From assembly GCA_021404565.1 (NCBI GenBank), contig JAAWWF010000006.1, positions 62,001-126,000 of the forward strand: DNA of 64,000 nucleotides, read 5' to 3'. The stretch comes from Roseivirga sp. Lineage in GTDB: Bacteria; Bacteroidota; Bacteroidia; Cytophagales; Cyclobacteriaceae. The first letter of the stretch is position 1. Each line of letters starts with the position of its first letter. The notes under the pieces were generated by a model, which saw only the letters and a program-made list of their open reading frames with translations, searched no databases and was not told the DNA's origin. Shown here piece by piece: positions 34,989-43,543 of the stretch. Position numbers and translations under genes: made by a program.

Positions 34989-36203
34989 TTACTTAAAAGC
35001 TGGAATACCGGTAATCTCAGCACCTAATATCAGCAGGTGGATATCATGTGTTCCTTCATAGGTAACTACCGACTCCAGGTTAGCCATATGACGCATCATG
35101 GGGTACTCACCGGTAATACCCATACCCCCATGCATTTGTCTCGCTTCACGGGCGATGTTCAGTGCCACTTCCACAGCATTTCTTTTGGCCATAGAGATTT
35201 GTGAGGTAGAGGCTTTGCCTTCGTTAAAGAGCTGGCCTAAACGCAGATTGAGCAGCTGAGCCTTGGTGATCTCAGTCAGCATTTCAGATAGCTTCTTTTG
35301 CTGGAGCTGGAAGGAACCGATGGGTTTGTCAAACTGGATGCGCTCAGCGCAGTAGCGTCTGGCAGATTCGTAGCAATCCATAGCAGCACCTATGGCGCCC
35401 CAGGCAATGCCATAGCGGGCAGAATCCAGACACATCATAGGAGCACCCAAACCGCTCTTATTCGGAAGCAGGTTCTCTTTCGGTACTTTCACATTGTCAA
35501 ATACCAACTCGCCTGTAGCACTGGCTCTCAGCGACCATTTGCCATGAGTTTCAGGGGTAGAAAAGCCTTCCATACCACGCTCTACAATCAGTCCGTGAAT
35601 ACGTCCTGTTTCATCCTTGGCCCATACTACGGCTATATCCGCGAAAGGGGAGTTGGAAATCCACATTTTGGCACCATTGAGCAGGTAGTGATCGCCCATG
35701 TCCTTGAAGTTGGTCACCATGCCAGATGGGTTGGAACCATGATCGGGCTCCGTCAGACCAAAGCAGCCCAGCATTTCACCGGAAGCCAGTTTGGGCAGGT
35801 ATTTCATGCGCTGCTCCTCCGAACCAAATTTGTAAATAGGGTACATCACGAGTGAGCCCTGTACAGAAGCAGTAGAACGCATACCTGAATCGCCACGCTC
35901 AATCTCCTGCATAATCAGGCCATAAGAGATATAGTCCATACCGCCACAGCCATATTTTTCAGGAAGCTGTGGACCAAAAGCTCCGATTTCACCGAATTTC
36001 TTGACGATATCCTGGGGAAAGTAAGCGTTCTCAGCCCAGCTTTCGATGTAGGGTGAGATTTCTCTTTTCACGAAATCGCGCACAGCCTGTCTTACCATTA
36101 GGTGCTCTTCTGTGAGCATGGCATCCATGCCGTAGAAGTCAGGATGCTCAAACAGGTCTTGTTTGGCTGATTTTTGGATATTCGGGGTATTTGGTACGCT
36201 CAT
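34989..36203 (-). CDS. Acyl-CoA dehydrogenase, glutaryl-CoA dehydrogenase-like
   Basis: 404 aa from ATG 36203 (MSVPNTPNIQ). FAD-dependent dehydrogenase with GCFGLTEPDHGSNPSGM (FAD-binding segment), KMWISNSPFADI, and the C-terminal catalytic segment VVTYEGTHDIHLLILGAEITG, where the Glu of YEGTHDIH is the base. This signature and the N-terminus are most like glutaryl-CoA dehydrogenase (GcdH), which converts glutaryl-CoA to crotonyl-CoA. Divergent from tryptophan dioxygenase with start codons 65 bp apart, consistent with a shared amino acid catabolic role. Confidence 0.88.
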   Translation of the reverse strand: MSVPNTPNIQKSAKQDLFEHPDFYGMDAMLTEEHLMVRQAVRDFVKREISPYIESWAENAYFPQDIVKKFGEIGAFGPQLPEKYGCGGMDYISYGLIMQEIERGDSGMRSTASVQGSLVMYPIYKFGSEEQRMKYLPKLASGEMLGCFGLTEPDHGSNPSGMVTNFKDMGDHYLLNGAKMWISNSPFADIAVVWAKDETGRIHGLIVERGMEGFSTPETHGKWSLRASATGELVFDNVKVPKENLLPNKSGLGAPMMCLDSARYGIAWGAIGAAMDCYESARRYCAERIQFDKPIGSFQLQQKKLSEMLTEITKAQLLNLRLGQLFNEGKASTSQISMAKRNAVEVALNIAREARQMHGGMGITGEYPMMRHMANLESVVTYEGTHDIHLLILGAEITGIPAFK

Positions 36204-36261
36204 GTTTACTTTGGTTTCTCCATTTAATGTCTCAACTTTGCGAGGCATTTTTTCATCTATG

Positions 36262-36293
36262 CAAACGTATGAACAAGTCCGAAATCGACCAAA
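36262..36293 (-). promoter_or_regulatory. Candidate promoter of the acyl-CoA dehydrogenase gene
   Basis: Minus strand: TTTG at 36293-36290, 20 bp spacer, TACGTTTG at 36269-36262, an exact fit to the Bacteroidota TTTG/TAnnTTTG pattern. Predicted leader about 50 nt to ATG 36203. It overlaps the first codons of the divergent dioxygenase gene. Confidence 0.55.
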
Positions 36294-37246
36294 ATATAAT
36301 CGACCGAATTCAGCAGCTCGAAGAGAAGTACAAAGTAATGGGGCAGGATATGTCTTCTTACCTGGACGGACTCCTCTATGCAGACTACCTGAAATACTGG
36401 GATTATATTAATCTTGATTCATTGCTGGGTTTGCAACAGCCCAAAACGAATTTTCCTGACGAGATGATTTTTATCGTCTACCATCAGATCACTGAGCTTT
36501 ATTTTAAACTGACCCGTTGGGAAATGGATCAGATTCACAAACTCGCTCACCCCGATATATCTTTCTTTACAGAGCGCCTGAAGCGAATCAACAACTACTT
36601 CGAGCATCTCTGCCATTCCTTTACCATTATGACTGATGGGATGGAGCGTGCCCAGTTTCTGAAATTCAGAATGTCACTCTTGCCCTCTTCAGGTTTTCAA
36701 TCGGCCCAATACCGCCTGATAGAGATAGGCGCTACGGATATGATCAACCTGGTGCACTTGACGAGGCGTGAGGAGTTCGACCCCTATTCAACGGTAGAAG
36801 AGTTATATGAAGGCATTTACTGGCAGGAGGGAGCAACTGAGCTCGCTTCAGGAGAGAAAACACTCACCCTGAAACAGTTTGAAGAGAAGTACTCTGAAGA
36901 GTTTATCCGATTGGCTTCGGCCACCAAGTCTACCAACTTCAACCGCGCTTTTCTGACCCACTATGCTGACCTGGAGGGAACCGATGAGCTGAGAGAAACG
37001 CTGAGAAGGTTTGACGTACTGGCCAATGTGGAATGGCCACTGGCACACTATCGCTCTGCGGTACGTTATCTGCAAAAAGACCCCGAAGACATTAAAGCCA
37101 CCGGAGGTACCAACTGGCAAAAATACCTACCACCGCGATTCCAGAAGGTGATTTTCTTTCCGGAACTCTGGACAGAAGAAGAACAAACAGAATGGGGTAA
37201 AGGCTGGGTGCTGAAACAGTTATCTGGTAATAAAAAAGGTCAATAA
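36269..37246 (+). CDS. kynA: Tryptophan 2,3-dioxygenase
   Basis: 325 aa from ATG 36269 (MNKSEIDQN). Heme enzyme that opens the indole ring of L-Trp to N-formylkynurenine. Family motifs: DEMIFIVYHQITELYFKLTRWEMDQI, the substrate loop LLPSSGFQSAQYRLIE, the His in LAHYRSAVRYL (heme-ligand region), and ATGGTNWQKYLPPRFQ near the end. Longer than the 280-residue E. coli-type bacterial forms and closer to the 320-plus class. Divergent from a glutaryl-CoA dehydrogenase-like gene that could act at the end of the same pathway. Confidence 0.92.
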   Translation: MNKSEIDQNIIDRIQQLEEKYKVMGQDMSSYLDGLLYADYLKYWDYINLDSLLGLQQPKTNFPDEMIFIVYHQITELYFKLTRWEMDQIHKLAHPDISFFTERLKRINNYFEHLCHSFTIMTDGMERAQFLKFRMSLLPSSGFQSAQYRLIEIGATDMINLVHLTRREEFDPYSTVEELYEGIYWQEGATELASGEKTLTLKQFEEKYSEEFIRLASATKSTNFNRAFLTHYADLEGTDELRETLRRFDVLANVEWPLAHYRSAVRYLQKDPEDIKATGGTNWQKYLPPRFQKVIFFPELWTEEEQTEWGKGWVLKQLSGNKKGQ

Positions 37247-37247
37247 G

Positions 37248-37363
37248 CGTCATTGCCAGCATCGCGAAGCAATCTTCTTGCTTTACCGGTGAACTGATTA
37301 AAGAGTACAGAGACTCCGAAAGAAAGATTGCCAGGGTCGCTCTTAAGCTCCCTTGCAATGACG
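37248..37363. repeat. Intergenic palindromic repeat (CGTCATTGC...GCAATGACG type)
   Basis: Left end CGTCATTGCC at 37248, followed by GCGAAGCAATCTT; right end AAAGATTGCC ... CTTGCAATGACG ending at 37363. The outer 8-9 bases are complementary, as are AAGCAATCTT and AAAGATTGCC in part. This is the well-known dispersed intergenic element type with terminal CGTCATTGC found in many bacterial genomes. It fills the gap between kynA and the FAD dehydrogenase. Confidence 0.75.
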
Positions 37364-37403
37364 ATATAAGCGAATTAAACTTTAGCCATAAATAGGCTAC
37401 ACT

Positions 37404-38975
37404 ATGAAAAGAATAGTAGAAACTACCCTAAAGCCGGAAGAGGCTTTTACACCCGAACTCTTCAAAGAAATTATACTCAAGCGGGCCAGGATGGATGATC
37501 CCACTGCTACCGTCAGACCGCTCCGAAGGTCGATTGATGCTCGTTCTAAAGCTGTAAAGGTCAATATCAAGGCACAGGTTTTCGCGAATGAAGAAGTACC
37601 GCCCTTACTATCTTACAAGAAGGACTACCCGAATGTGACTAATGCCGATCCGGTGATTATTGTAGGGCTGGGTCCTGCAGGCATGTTTGCCGCACTGCGT
37701 CTGATTGAACTGGGCCTGAAACCCATTGTGATTGAGCGAGGTAGTGCTGTGAGGGAAAGAAGAAGAGATATCGCTGCCATCAATAAAGATCATGTGGTCA
37801 ACCCCGAGTCCAACTATTGCTTTGGAGAAGGAGGGGCGGGAACCTTTTCGGATGGTAAACTCTATACGCGCTCGAAGAAGCGCGGTGATATCATTAGGGC
37901 ACTGGAGATTCTGGTGGCCCATGGAGCGACAGAAGATATCCTGATCGATGCACATCCGCACATAGGCACCAATAAACTACCGAAGGTGGTGGAGCAGATC
38001 CGAGAGAGCATTTTGGGTGCCGGGGGTGAAATCCACTTCGATACCAAGGTGACTGACTTCATTGTGGAAAGCGAAGAAATGAAAGGTGTGGTGCTGGGAG
38101 ATGGCACCAAAGTAACCGGGCTGGGAGTAATCCTGGCTACCGGCCATTCGGCCAGAGATATCTTTCACCTGCTGGATAAGCAAAAAGTACTGATTGAGGC
38201 CAAACCTTTTGCCATGGGGGTGCGCATTGAGCACCAACAACGGTTGATTGATAAGATTCAATACCACTGTGATGATCGCGGAGAATTTCTTCCGGCATCT
38301 CCTTATACCCTGGTAAGCCAGACACAGTACGATGGCAAGCAGCGAGGCGTATTCAGCTTTTGCATGTGCCCGGGAGGCTTTATTGTGCCCTCGGCTACGG
38401 CTGAAGGTGAAGTGGTAGTGAATGGTATGAGCCCAGCACGAAGGGATTCGAAATATGCGAATTCAGGGATTGTCACAGCCATAGAGCTGGAAGATTTAAA
38501 AGATTATGCTCAATACGGTTCGTTGGCCGGGCTCTATTTCCAAAAAGAAATAGAGCAGCGTGCCTGCCAGATAGCGGGCGGTACCCAGGCAGCACCAGCC
38601 CAGCGGATGGTTGATTTTGTGAAGGACCGGGTCTCAGGCACGCTTCCTGATACTTCGTATCAGCCCGGCCTCAGTTCGGTCGATATGAACGAGGTTTTGC
38701 CAGAATCAATCACTTCTCGTCTGCGCGATGGTTTCAAAAGCTTTGGGCGTAAAATGAAAGGCTACTACACCAACGAGGCTCAGATTGTAGGGGTGGAGAG
38801 TCGCACCTCATCACCGGTGAGGATTCCCAGAGACAAGGAAAGCTGCGAGCATGTACAGATTAAAAGACTGTACCCCTGTGGAGAAGGAGCAGGTTATGCC
38901 GGTGGTATCATTTCAGCGGCTATGGATGGAGAAAAATGTGCTGAGCGGCTGATGGCGCGGTATGTGAAAACTTAG
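37404..38975 (+). CDS. FAD-dependent dehydrogenase (COG2509 family)
   Basis: 523 aa. An N-terminal alpha/beta segment of about 80 residues leads to the FAD-binding Rossmann motif VGLGPAGMFAALRLIELG near 87-105 and VIERG. Conserved GEGGAGTFSDGKLYTRSKKRG follows, then VILATGHSARDIFHLL and FCMCPGGFIVPS, and finally the FAD-closing motif PCGEGAGYAGGIISAAMDG. Substrate unknown; family members are uncharacterised dehydrogenases. The last 30 codons have a divergent duplicate at 42928-43017, beyond the caspase operon. Confidence 0.88.
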   Translation: MKRIVETTLKPEEAFTPELFKEIILKRARMDDPTATVRPLRRSIDARSKAVKVNIKAQVFANEEVPPLLSYKKDYPNVTNADPVIIVGLGPAGMFAALRLIELGLKPIVIERGSAVRERRRDIAAINKDHVVNPESNYCFGEGGAGTFSDGKLYTRSKKRGDIIRALEILVAHGATEDILIDAHPHIGTNKLPKVVEQIRESILGAGGEIHFDTKVTDFIVESEEMKGVVLGDGTKVTGLGVILATGHSARDIFHLLDKQKVLIEAKPFAMGVRIEHQQRLIDKIQYHCDDRGEFLPASPYTLVSQTQYDGKQRGVFSFCMCPGGFIVPSATAEGEVVVNGMSPARRDSKYANSGIVTAIELEDLKDYAQYGSLAGLYFQKEIEQRACQIAGGTQAAPAQRMVDFVKDRVSGTLPDTSYQPGLSSVDMNEVLPESITSRLRDGFKSFGRKMKGYYTNEAQIVGVESRTSSPVRIPRDKESCEHVQIKRLYPCGEGAGYAGGIISAAMDGEKCAERLMARYVKT

Positions 38976-39211
38976 GGATCTGAGGACAACTTCGGTCGGC
39001 AAGAGGCTATTTCAAGAAATAAGGAAGAAAATAAACTCAACGACTTATCTTCAAAGACGAACTGGAACAATTGGCTTAGCACAGGCTCTTTTAATTGAAA
39101 GGTGAATTTTTATTAGCATATTAATATCGATAAGCTTTTAGTATGATGTATATAAAACCCAATATTAAACTTAATCGGAATATTATAAATTTTTGTGTTT
39201 GAAATTAGTCT

Positions 39212-40183
39212 ATGGAAAGCAATGTAGAAGTTCTTAAAAGGCTTTTAGGTCAAGGAAAAATGGAAAAGGCTTTATGTATACTTTTAGACACCAAAATATC
39301 GAAAGGTGACTTTGAAGAGGTCACTGTCTTGTCAGCAGAATATAATGAGGTACTCAAACAGGTTCGACTCGGGATAATTGATACACGCGAAGAGATACTA
39401 CTAAAGAGTCGGTTAGTTAATAGGTTAATGGCTTTCTTAAATGGCTTAGAATATCCTAGGCCTGATGTCGAGTTAAGAGTTAATTATAACAGTAATAAAA
39501 GAAAGGCTTTAGTCATTGGGTGTAGTGAATATGAGCATGTCGGTAAACTTCGAAATCCAATTAATGATGCTGTCCGAATGGCTCAAAAATTAGAATGCCT
39601 AGGGTTTGAAGTCATATTAAAAAAAAATCCACAATTGAAGGACCTTAAATCATCCTTCCTTTCTTTTGAGTCTGTTTTAGGGGTTGACGATATAGGGTTA
39701 CTTTTTTTTGCCGGTCACGGTATTCAGGTTCAGGGAGAGAATTATTTAGTTCCTGTGGATGCCTTGGTTGATTCCACAAACCAAATAAGTGCTACTTGCG
39801 TAAAACTGGATGATTTGCTATTAAAAATGGGTGCAAGTGAGGCGCTAATAAAAATCATTCTCCTAGATGCATGTAGAAACAACCCCTTTGACCGAAATAT
39901 GACCCAAAGAGTCCTAAGAAGTGGCTTTGCCCCAACTAATGCGGCAGCAGGTTTTTTTATTGGGTATGCAACGGCTCCTGGCCAGGTTGCTTCTGACGGG
40001 ACCGGAAACCATGGGTTATACACAGGGAGTATTCTCGAAGAGATCGAAGGCCGTAACAATTCGATTAATCAATTATTCCAAAAAGTAAGGCAAAAAGTTA
40101 TTGATGAATCAAATGGTAGGCAAGTGCCCTGGGACTCTAGTTCATTGTTGAAAGATTTTCTTTTTATTGAAAATAATGATTAA
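39212..40183 (+). CDS. Caspase-like (C14) protease with N-terminal effector-associated domain
   Basis: 323 aa. Residues 1-85 form a helical EAD11-like adaptor (MEKALCILL ... LSAEYNEVLKQVRLGIID). The caspase domain spans about 92-320 with strand RKALVIGCSEYEHV, NDAVRMAQKLECLGFEV, catalytic His169 in FFAGHGIQVQG and catalytic Cys221 in LLDACRNNPF. Both dyad residues are intact, so a protease that cleaves after basic residues (metacaspase-type) is expected. It precedes the kinase-GTPase gene by 29 bp. The matching EAD at the C-terminus of that protein suggests direct recruitment. Probable effector of a conflict or suicide response. Very AT-rich. Confidence 0.9.
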   Translation: MESNVEVLKRLLGQGKMEKALCILLDTKISKGDFEEVTVLSAEYNEVLKQVRLGIIDTREEILLKSRLVNRLMAFLNGLEYPRPDVELRVNYNSNKRKALVIGCSEYEHVGKLRNPINDAVRMAQKLECLGFEVILKKNPQLKDLKSSFLSFESVLGVDDIGLLFFAGHGIQVQGENYLVPVDALVDSTNQISATCVKLDDLLLKMGASEALIKIILLDACRNNPFDRNMTQRVLRSGFAPTNAAAGFFIGYATAPGQVASDGTGNHGLYTGSILEEIEGRNNSINQLFQKVRQKVIDESNGRQVPWDSSSLLKDFLFIENND

Positions 40184-40212
40184 GTGATTTTTTTTAATAA
40201 CAATATTATATA

Positions 40213-42873
40213 GTGTATTATTCATATTTTATTATAATAATATTAATAATAATTATATTTTTTTTGATTTACTCTATTTATAGATTAAGAATAAAATTTC
40301 TTTTTTTAAAAAAAGATAATGAAGTCCTTCTCAAGAGATTTAATGAAAGTATCAGGGAGGCTGAAGTGAATGCAATGACGGCCATGACCGAAGGGCAAGA
40401 AAGGGAAAGGACAAGAATAGCTAGAGATTTACATGATAGGCTTGGTTCTACACTAAGTCTGGTAAAAATTCATTTTAAGAGTTTAGAGGAGAGGTTGGAT
40501 GAATTAGATAAGAAAGAATTAGATAAGAAAGAATTTGCTGAGGATTCTCAGAGACTTAGGAATGCAATGGAGCTTCTTGATACTGCTTCAGATGATGTGA
40601 GAAGAATGGCTCATGACATGGCGTCAGGAGTTTTGATGAAGTTTGGGCTAATTCCTGCAATTGATGATCTAGCAGAGACAATAAATGGCGCAAAAAATGG
40701 GCTTGAAGTGAATGTATACACTTTGGCTTTTAATGAAAGGTTGAGCTACGATATTGAGCTAAGTGTATACCGAATTGTACAAGAATTAGTCACAAATGTT
40801 TTGAGACATGCTGATGCAAAGAGTGTTTCTGTGAGTCTGGCCATGAAGAAGTCAACCTTGATTTTGTCTATTTCGGATGACGGTACCGGATTCGACCTTA
40901 AAACAAGCAAAGAGCAAGGAACTGGACTAAAAAATGTTGAAGCTAGAGCGCAAAAGCTGAAAGGTCGATTGACCATAGACAGTCAACTGGGGGTTGGAAC
41001 ATTTGTCGAGGTATCAATTCCTGTTGAAGCTCCAGAGGAGGTAATCAATCAAGGACAAAAGGCCATAGATACATGGATGAATGCCGAAAAAAAGGCTTTT
41101 ATGTATGAAGCGAAAATCATTCTGATCGGCTCTGGCGGGGTTGGTAAAACAACTCTCTGTGAAAATCTATTGGATGGTAATTATGGCATCTCCACTCATG
41201 AAAGCACCCCTGGTCTTGAAATACGACATTGGATAACAGAGGTTGAGCATCAAGGTAGGGTGGTGAATTTCAGGTTCAATATTTGGGACTTTGGAGGTCA
41301 GGGCAAATACCGGGCAGTCCAGCAGTTCTTTTGCTCAAGAAACACTATTTATTTATATGTGACTGATGTTAACGATGATGACGAGAATTCAAGTGATAAG
41401 TATGTAGGGTTACGCTATTGGAATGATCTCATAAACAGTTTTTCCGTGAGAGGAGGGAGAGTGTCTAATCCTTTAATTTATGTTTACAACAAGATAGATA
41501 AGGATCCACAATACATAAGGAGTATTAGCAAGCGTAAGCAAGATATGGATGAACTTCCTGATACCCCCAAGGTAAATAATATTCGTCCTGTTAGCTGTCT
41601 TAACGGTAAGGGGCTAGATGAATTGAGATCAGATATACTTTCCATGCTGAAGCATTCAAATGAAGAACTCTTAAGCAAGAAATACCCAACTCGTTGGCTT
41701 AGCTTAAAAAAGGAGTTGGAAGGATTAAGTGCCAACTATATATCTTTTGAACAATATGAGTTTATATGTGATAAGCATGGACTTGATATATCAAGGGGAG
41801 AAGAAGAGCTTAGCGAAGCTGAGTTATGGCTACAGACTCTGCATGACATAGGAATTGTTGTTTATTTTGGGAAAGTTCCATATTTGAAAAATATAATCAT
41901 ACTTAAGCCAGATTGGCTTAGAGCTGCAGCTTATGATGTCCTTAGTTGTCAACGTGTGATTTTGAATTTGGGAAAATTCTTTCCAGAAGATTTCGAACAT
42001 ATCTGGCCCAAGAATACGCGAGATGAAAGAGATCGCCTAATTGAACTAATGAAGGCTTTTGAGCTTTGTTACGAGGACGATGGTTCTAGACGCTTTTTAG
42101 TACCAGCTTTGTTCTCTGAAAATCCCCCAAAAGAATACCAAGGACTTAAGGCATTGATAACCCATGAGAAGTTTGACCAGGTTTCCGTTAAATGCATATT
42201 TTCGCCTATTTTGCCTGCAGGTGCCTTTCACAAGCTTTTAATAAAAGAAAAACGGAGGATACTTAGAAACATATGTTGGCAGACAGGGGCTGTTTTTCAG
42301 TTTGGGAAGTCTTTTATAGAAGTGCAAGATTCCTGGACTGACAATACAGTTTACTTAGTAGGTTTTGGTGTGGATATTGCTAAGCATTTGGAATATATGG
42401 TGAGATGTATAGAAAATCTTTTGCACACTGATTATAAACCTGATTTAACATTATCGACAGTGCTTAATTACAAAGACGAGGAGTTTGATTTTATCAAGCT
42501 TCTTGATCAGTTGAGAAGTGGCGGGGATTATATATATAGTAAGCATCATAAATCACTCATTTTTATTAAGGATTTGATCCAAGGATTACCTATCGAATCT
42601 AAACAAAATGAGCTTTATAGTATTAGAAGAATCAGGGATTTAATTTCAAAAAATGAGATTAAGAAAGCAATTACGGGTCTGGAAAGACAGGTCAATTGGG
42701 TAGATCCCAGTTTAGGTGATGAGCTAGTTATGCTAAAATTCAGAGCTAATGAACTTGATCAGCAAATTAGATTTGGATCAATTAGTTCAACCGAAGCTGA
42801 CAGGACTAAAAAGACCATAGTTAAAAGCGCCTTAGATCTCACAAATCTCCTAGAGAAAGAGATCTCCGAATGA
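40213..42873 (+). CDS. Membrane histidine kinase fused to Roc-COR GTPase and C-terminal EAD
   Basis: 886 aa from GTG 40213; no in-frame ATG precedes the kinase. TM helix at 2-26, no extracytoplasmic sensor. HisKA_3 dimerisation helix with phospho-acceptor His74 (RIARDLHDRLG). HATPase_c at about 185-275 (N-box ELVTNVLRHAD at 191, G1 DDGTGFDL, G2 GTGLKNV). Roc GTPase at about 298-470: Walker A GSGGVGKT 306-313, switch WDFGGQGKYR, NKIDKD. A COR-like region follows at about 490-700 (KPDWLRAAAYDVL). EAD at about 803-886 (ELVMLKFRANELDQQIRFGSIS). No response regulator is adjacent. Likely sensor/switch partner of the caspase. Confidence 0.88.
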   Translation: MYYSYFIIIILIIIIFFLIYSIYRLRIKFLFLKKDNEVLLKRFNESIREAEVNAMTAMTEGQERERTRIARDLHDRLGSTLSLVKIHFKSLEERLDELDKKELDKKEFAEDSQRLRNAMELLDTASDDVRRMAHDMASGVLMKFGLIPAIDDLAETINGAKNGLEVNVYTLAFNERLSYDIELSVYRIVQELVTNVLRHADAKSVSVSLAMKKSTLILSISDDGTGFDLKTSKEQGTGLKNVEARAQKLKGRLTIDSQLGVGTFVEVSIPVEAPEEVINQGQKAIDTWMNAEKKAFMYEAKIILIGSGGVGKTTLCENLLDGNYGISTHESTPGLEIRHWITEVEHQGRVVNFRFNIWDFGGQGKYRAVQQFFCSRNTIYLYVTDVNDDDENSSDKYVGLRYWNDLINSFSVRGGRVSNPLIYVYNKIDKDPQYIRSISKRKQDMDELPDTPKVNNIRPVSCLNGKGLDELRSDILSMLKHSNEELLSKKYPTRWLSLKKELEGLSANYISFEQYEFICDKHGLDISRGEEELSEAELWLQTLHDIGIVVYFGKVPYLKNIIILKPDWLRAAAYDVLSCQRVILNLGKFFPEDFEHIWPKNTRDERDRLIELMKAFELCYEDDGSRRFLVPALFSENPPKEYQGLKALITHEKFDQVSVKCIFSPILPAGAFHKLLIKEKRRILRNICWQTGAVFQFGKSFIEVQDSWTDNTVYLVGFGVDIAKHLEYMVRCIENLLHTDYKPDLTLSTVLNYKDEEFDFIKLLDQLRSGGDYIYSKHHKSLIFIKDLIQGLPIESKQNELYSIRRIRDLISKNEIKKAITGLERQVNWVDPSLGDELVMLKFRANELDQQIRFGSISSTEADRTKKTIVKSALDLTNLLEKEISE

Positions 42874-42927
42874 AGAATGCGTTTCGGAGCTGCATATAGC
42901 CAGGCTTAGAAAGCCTAGAACTTTACT

Positions 42928-43017
42928 GGAGGCTATGCCGAAGGTATTATCTCAGCCGCGATGGACGGTGAGAAATGTGCCGAGAGGTTGGTGGCCAGGT
43001 ATGTGAAGAAGTCTTAG
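42928..43017 (+). pseudogene. 3'-terminal remnant of a FAD-dependent dehydrogenase paralogue
   Basis: Thirty codons ending in TAG encode GGYAEGIISAAMDG then EKCAERLVARYVKKS. They match the C-terminus of the COG2509 dehydrogenase ending at 38975 (about 25 of 27 residues alike) but with roughly 20 percent nucleotide difference, so it is not a recent copy. Upstream of 42925 the similarity stops abruptly and a stop codon occurs in frame. It lies 55 bp after the kinase-GTPase gene, so that gene and the caspase are bracketed by two versions of one gene end. Confidence 0.85.
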
Positions 43018-43543
43018 AAGTAGGTTGAGCTATATGGCATTTTAGGTCGGACAAAACCCGAGTTTAATAGTGATTCAGAGGTTCTGAGAATCTGCGAGAG
43101 AGCAAATCAAACTGTTCTGATGTAGCAAAGTGCTCTGGGCGGAGGCTAAGAGAACGCTGTGTCTTTGATTGCTCAGGGTCCACAGTGTGAGACCACTGAG
43201 CGGGGATAGGGGGTGAGTTTTATCGATCCTTTAACCCATCCCGGACTCTCTCTAAGCGGAACCTGTATGCATGTGAAAGTTTTAGTGCTTACCGTTATTT
43301 TATGCCTCTGGTGAAAGCATAGAAGGCTTTCCAGGTGGGAAGGTGTTCTTAACATCAGATCTTACAGCCCCGCCCGGCCACGACTTGCTAAGTCTGAAAA
43401 GTAATTTGTGACTCATAGAACCTGCTTATTTTGAGAGTTATATTGAAGGCGATTACCGTTGTTGGAATAATTTCGAGCTTACAATTTTGATTCATGAGTT
43501 CTGGGTGGCTAATACTACATGGACAAGCAGTGAAATACGGTAC
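43018..43543. other. Intergenic region with nested inverted repeats, no gene
   Basis: 526 bp without a credible gene; base composition is less AT-rich than the island on both sides. Nested complementarity: GAGCAAATCAAA (43100-43111) with TTTGATTGCTC (43164-43174), and GCTCAGGGTC (43171-43180) with GACCACTGAGC (43191-43201). This could be a structured RNA or regulatory element; no known RNA family was recognised. Confidence 0.4.

Noticed and set aside
35298-35855. 185-codon frame on the plus strand
   Set aside because: Antisense to the acyl-CoA dehydrogenase gene; sequence explained by codon bias of that gene.
38880-43017. Site-specific integrative element with attL/attR direct repeats
   Set aside because: The two gene ends differ by about 20 percent, share no identical block longer than about 10 bp, and no integrase or excisionase is encoded between them; only an older event is supported.
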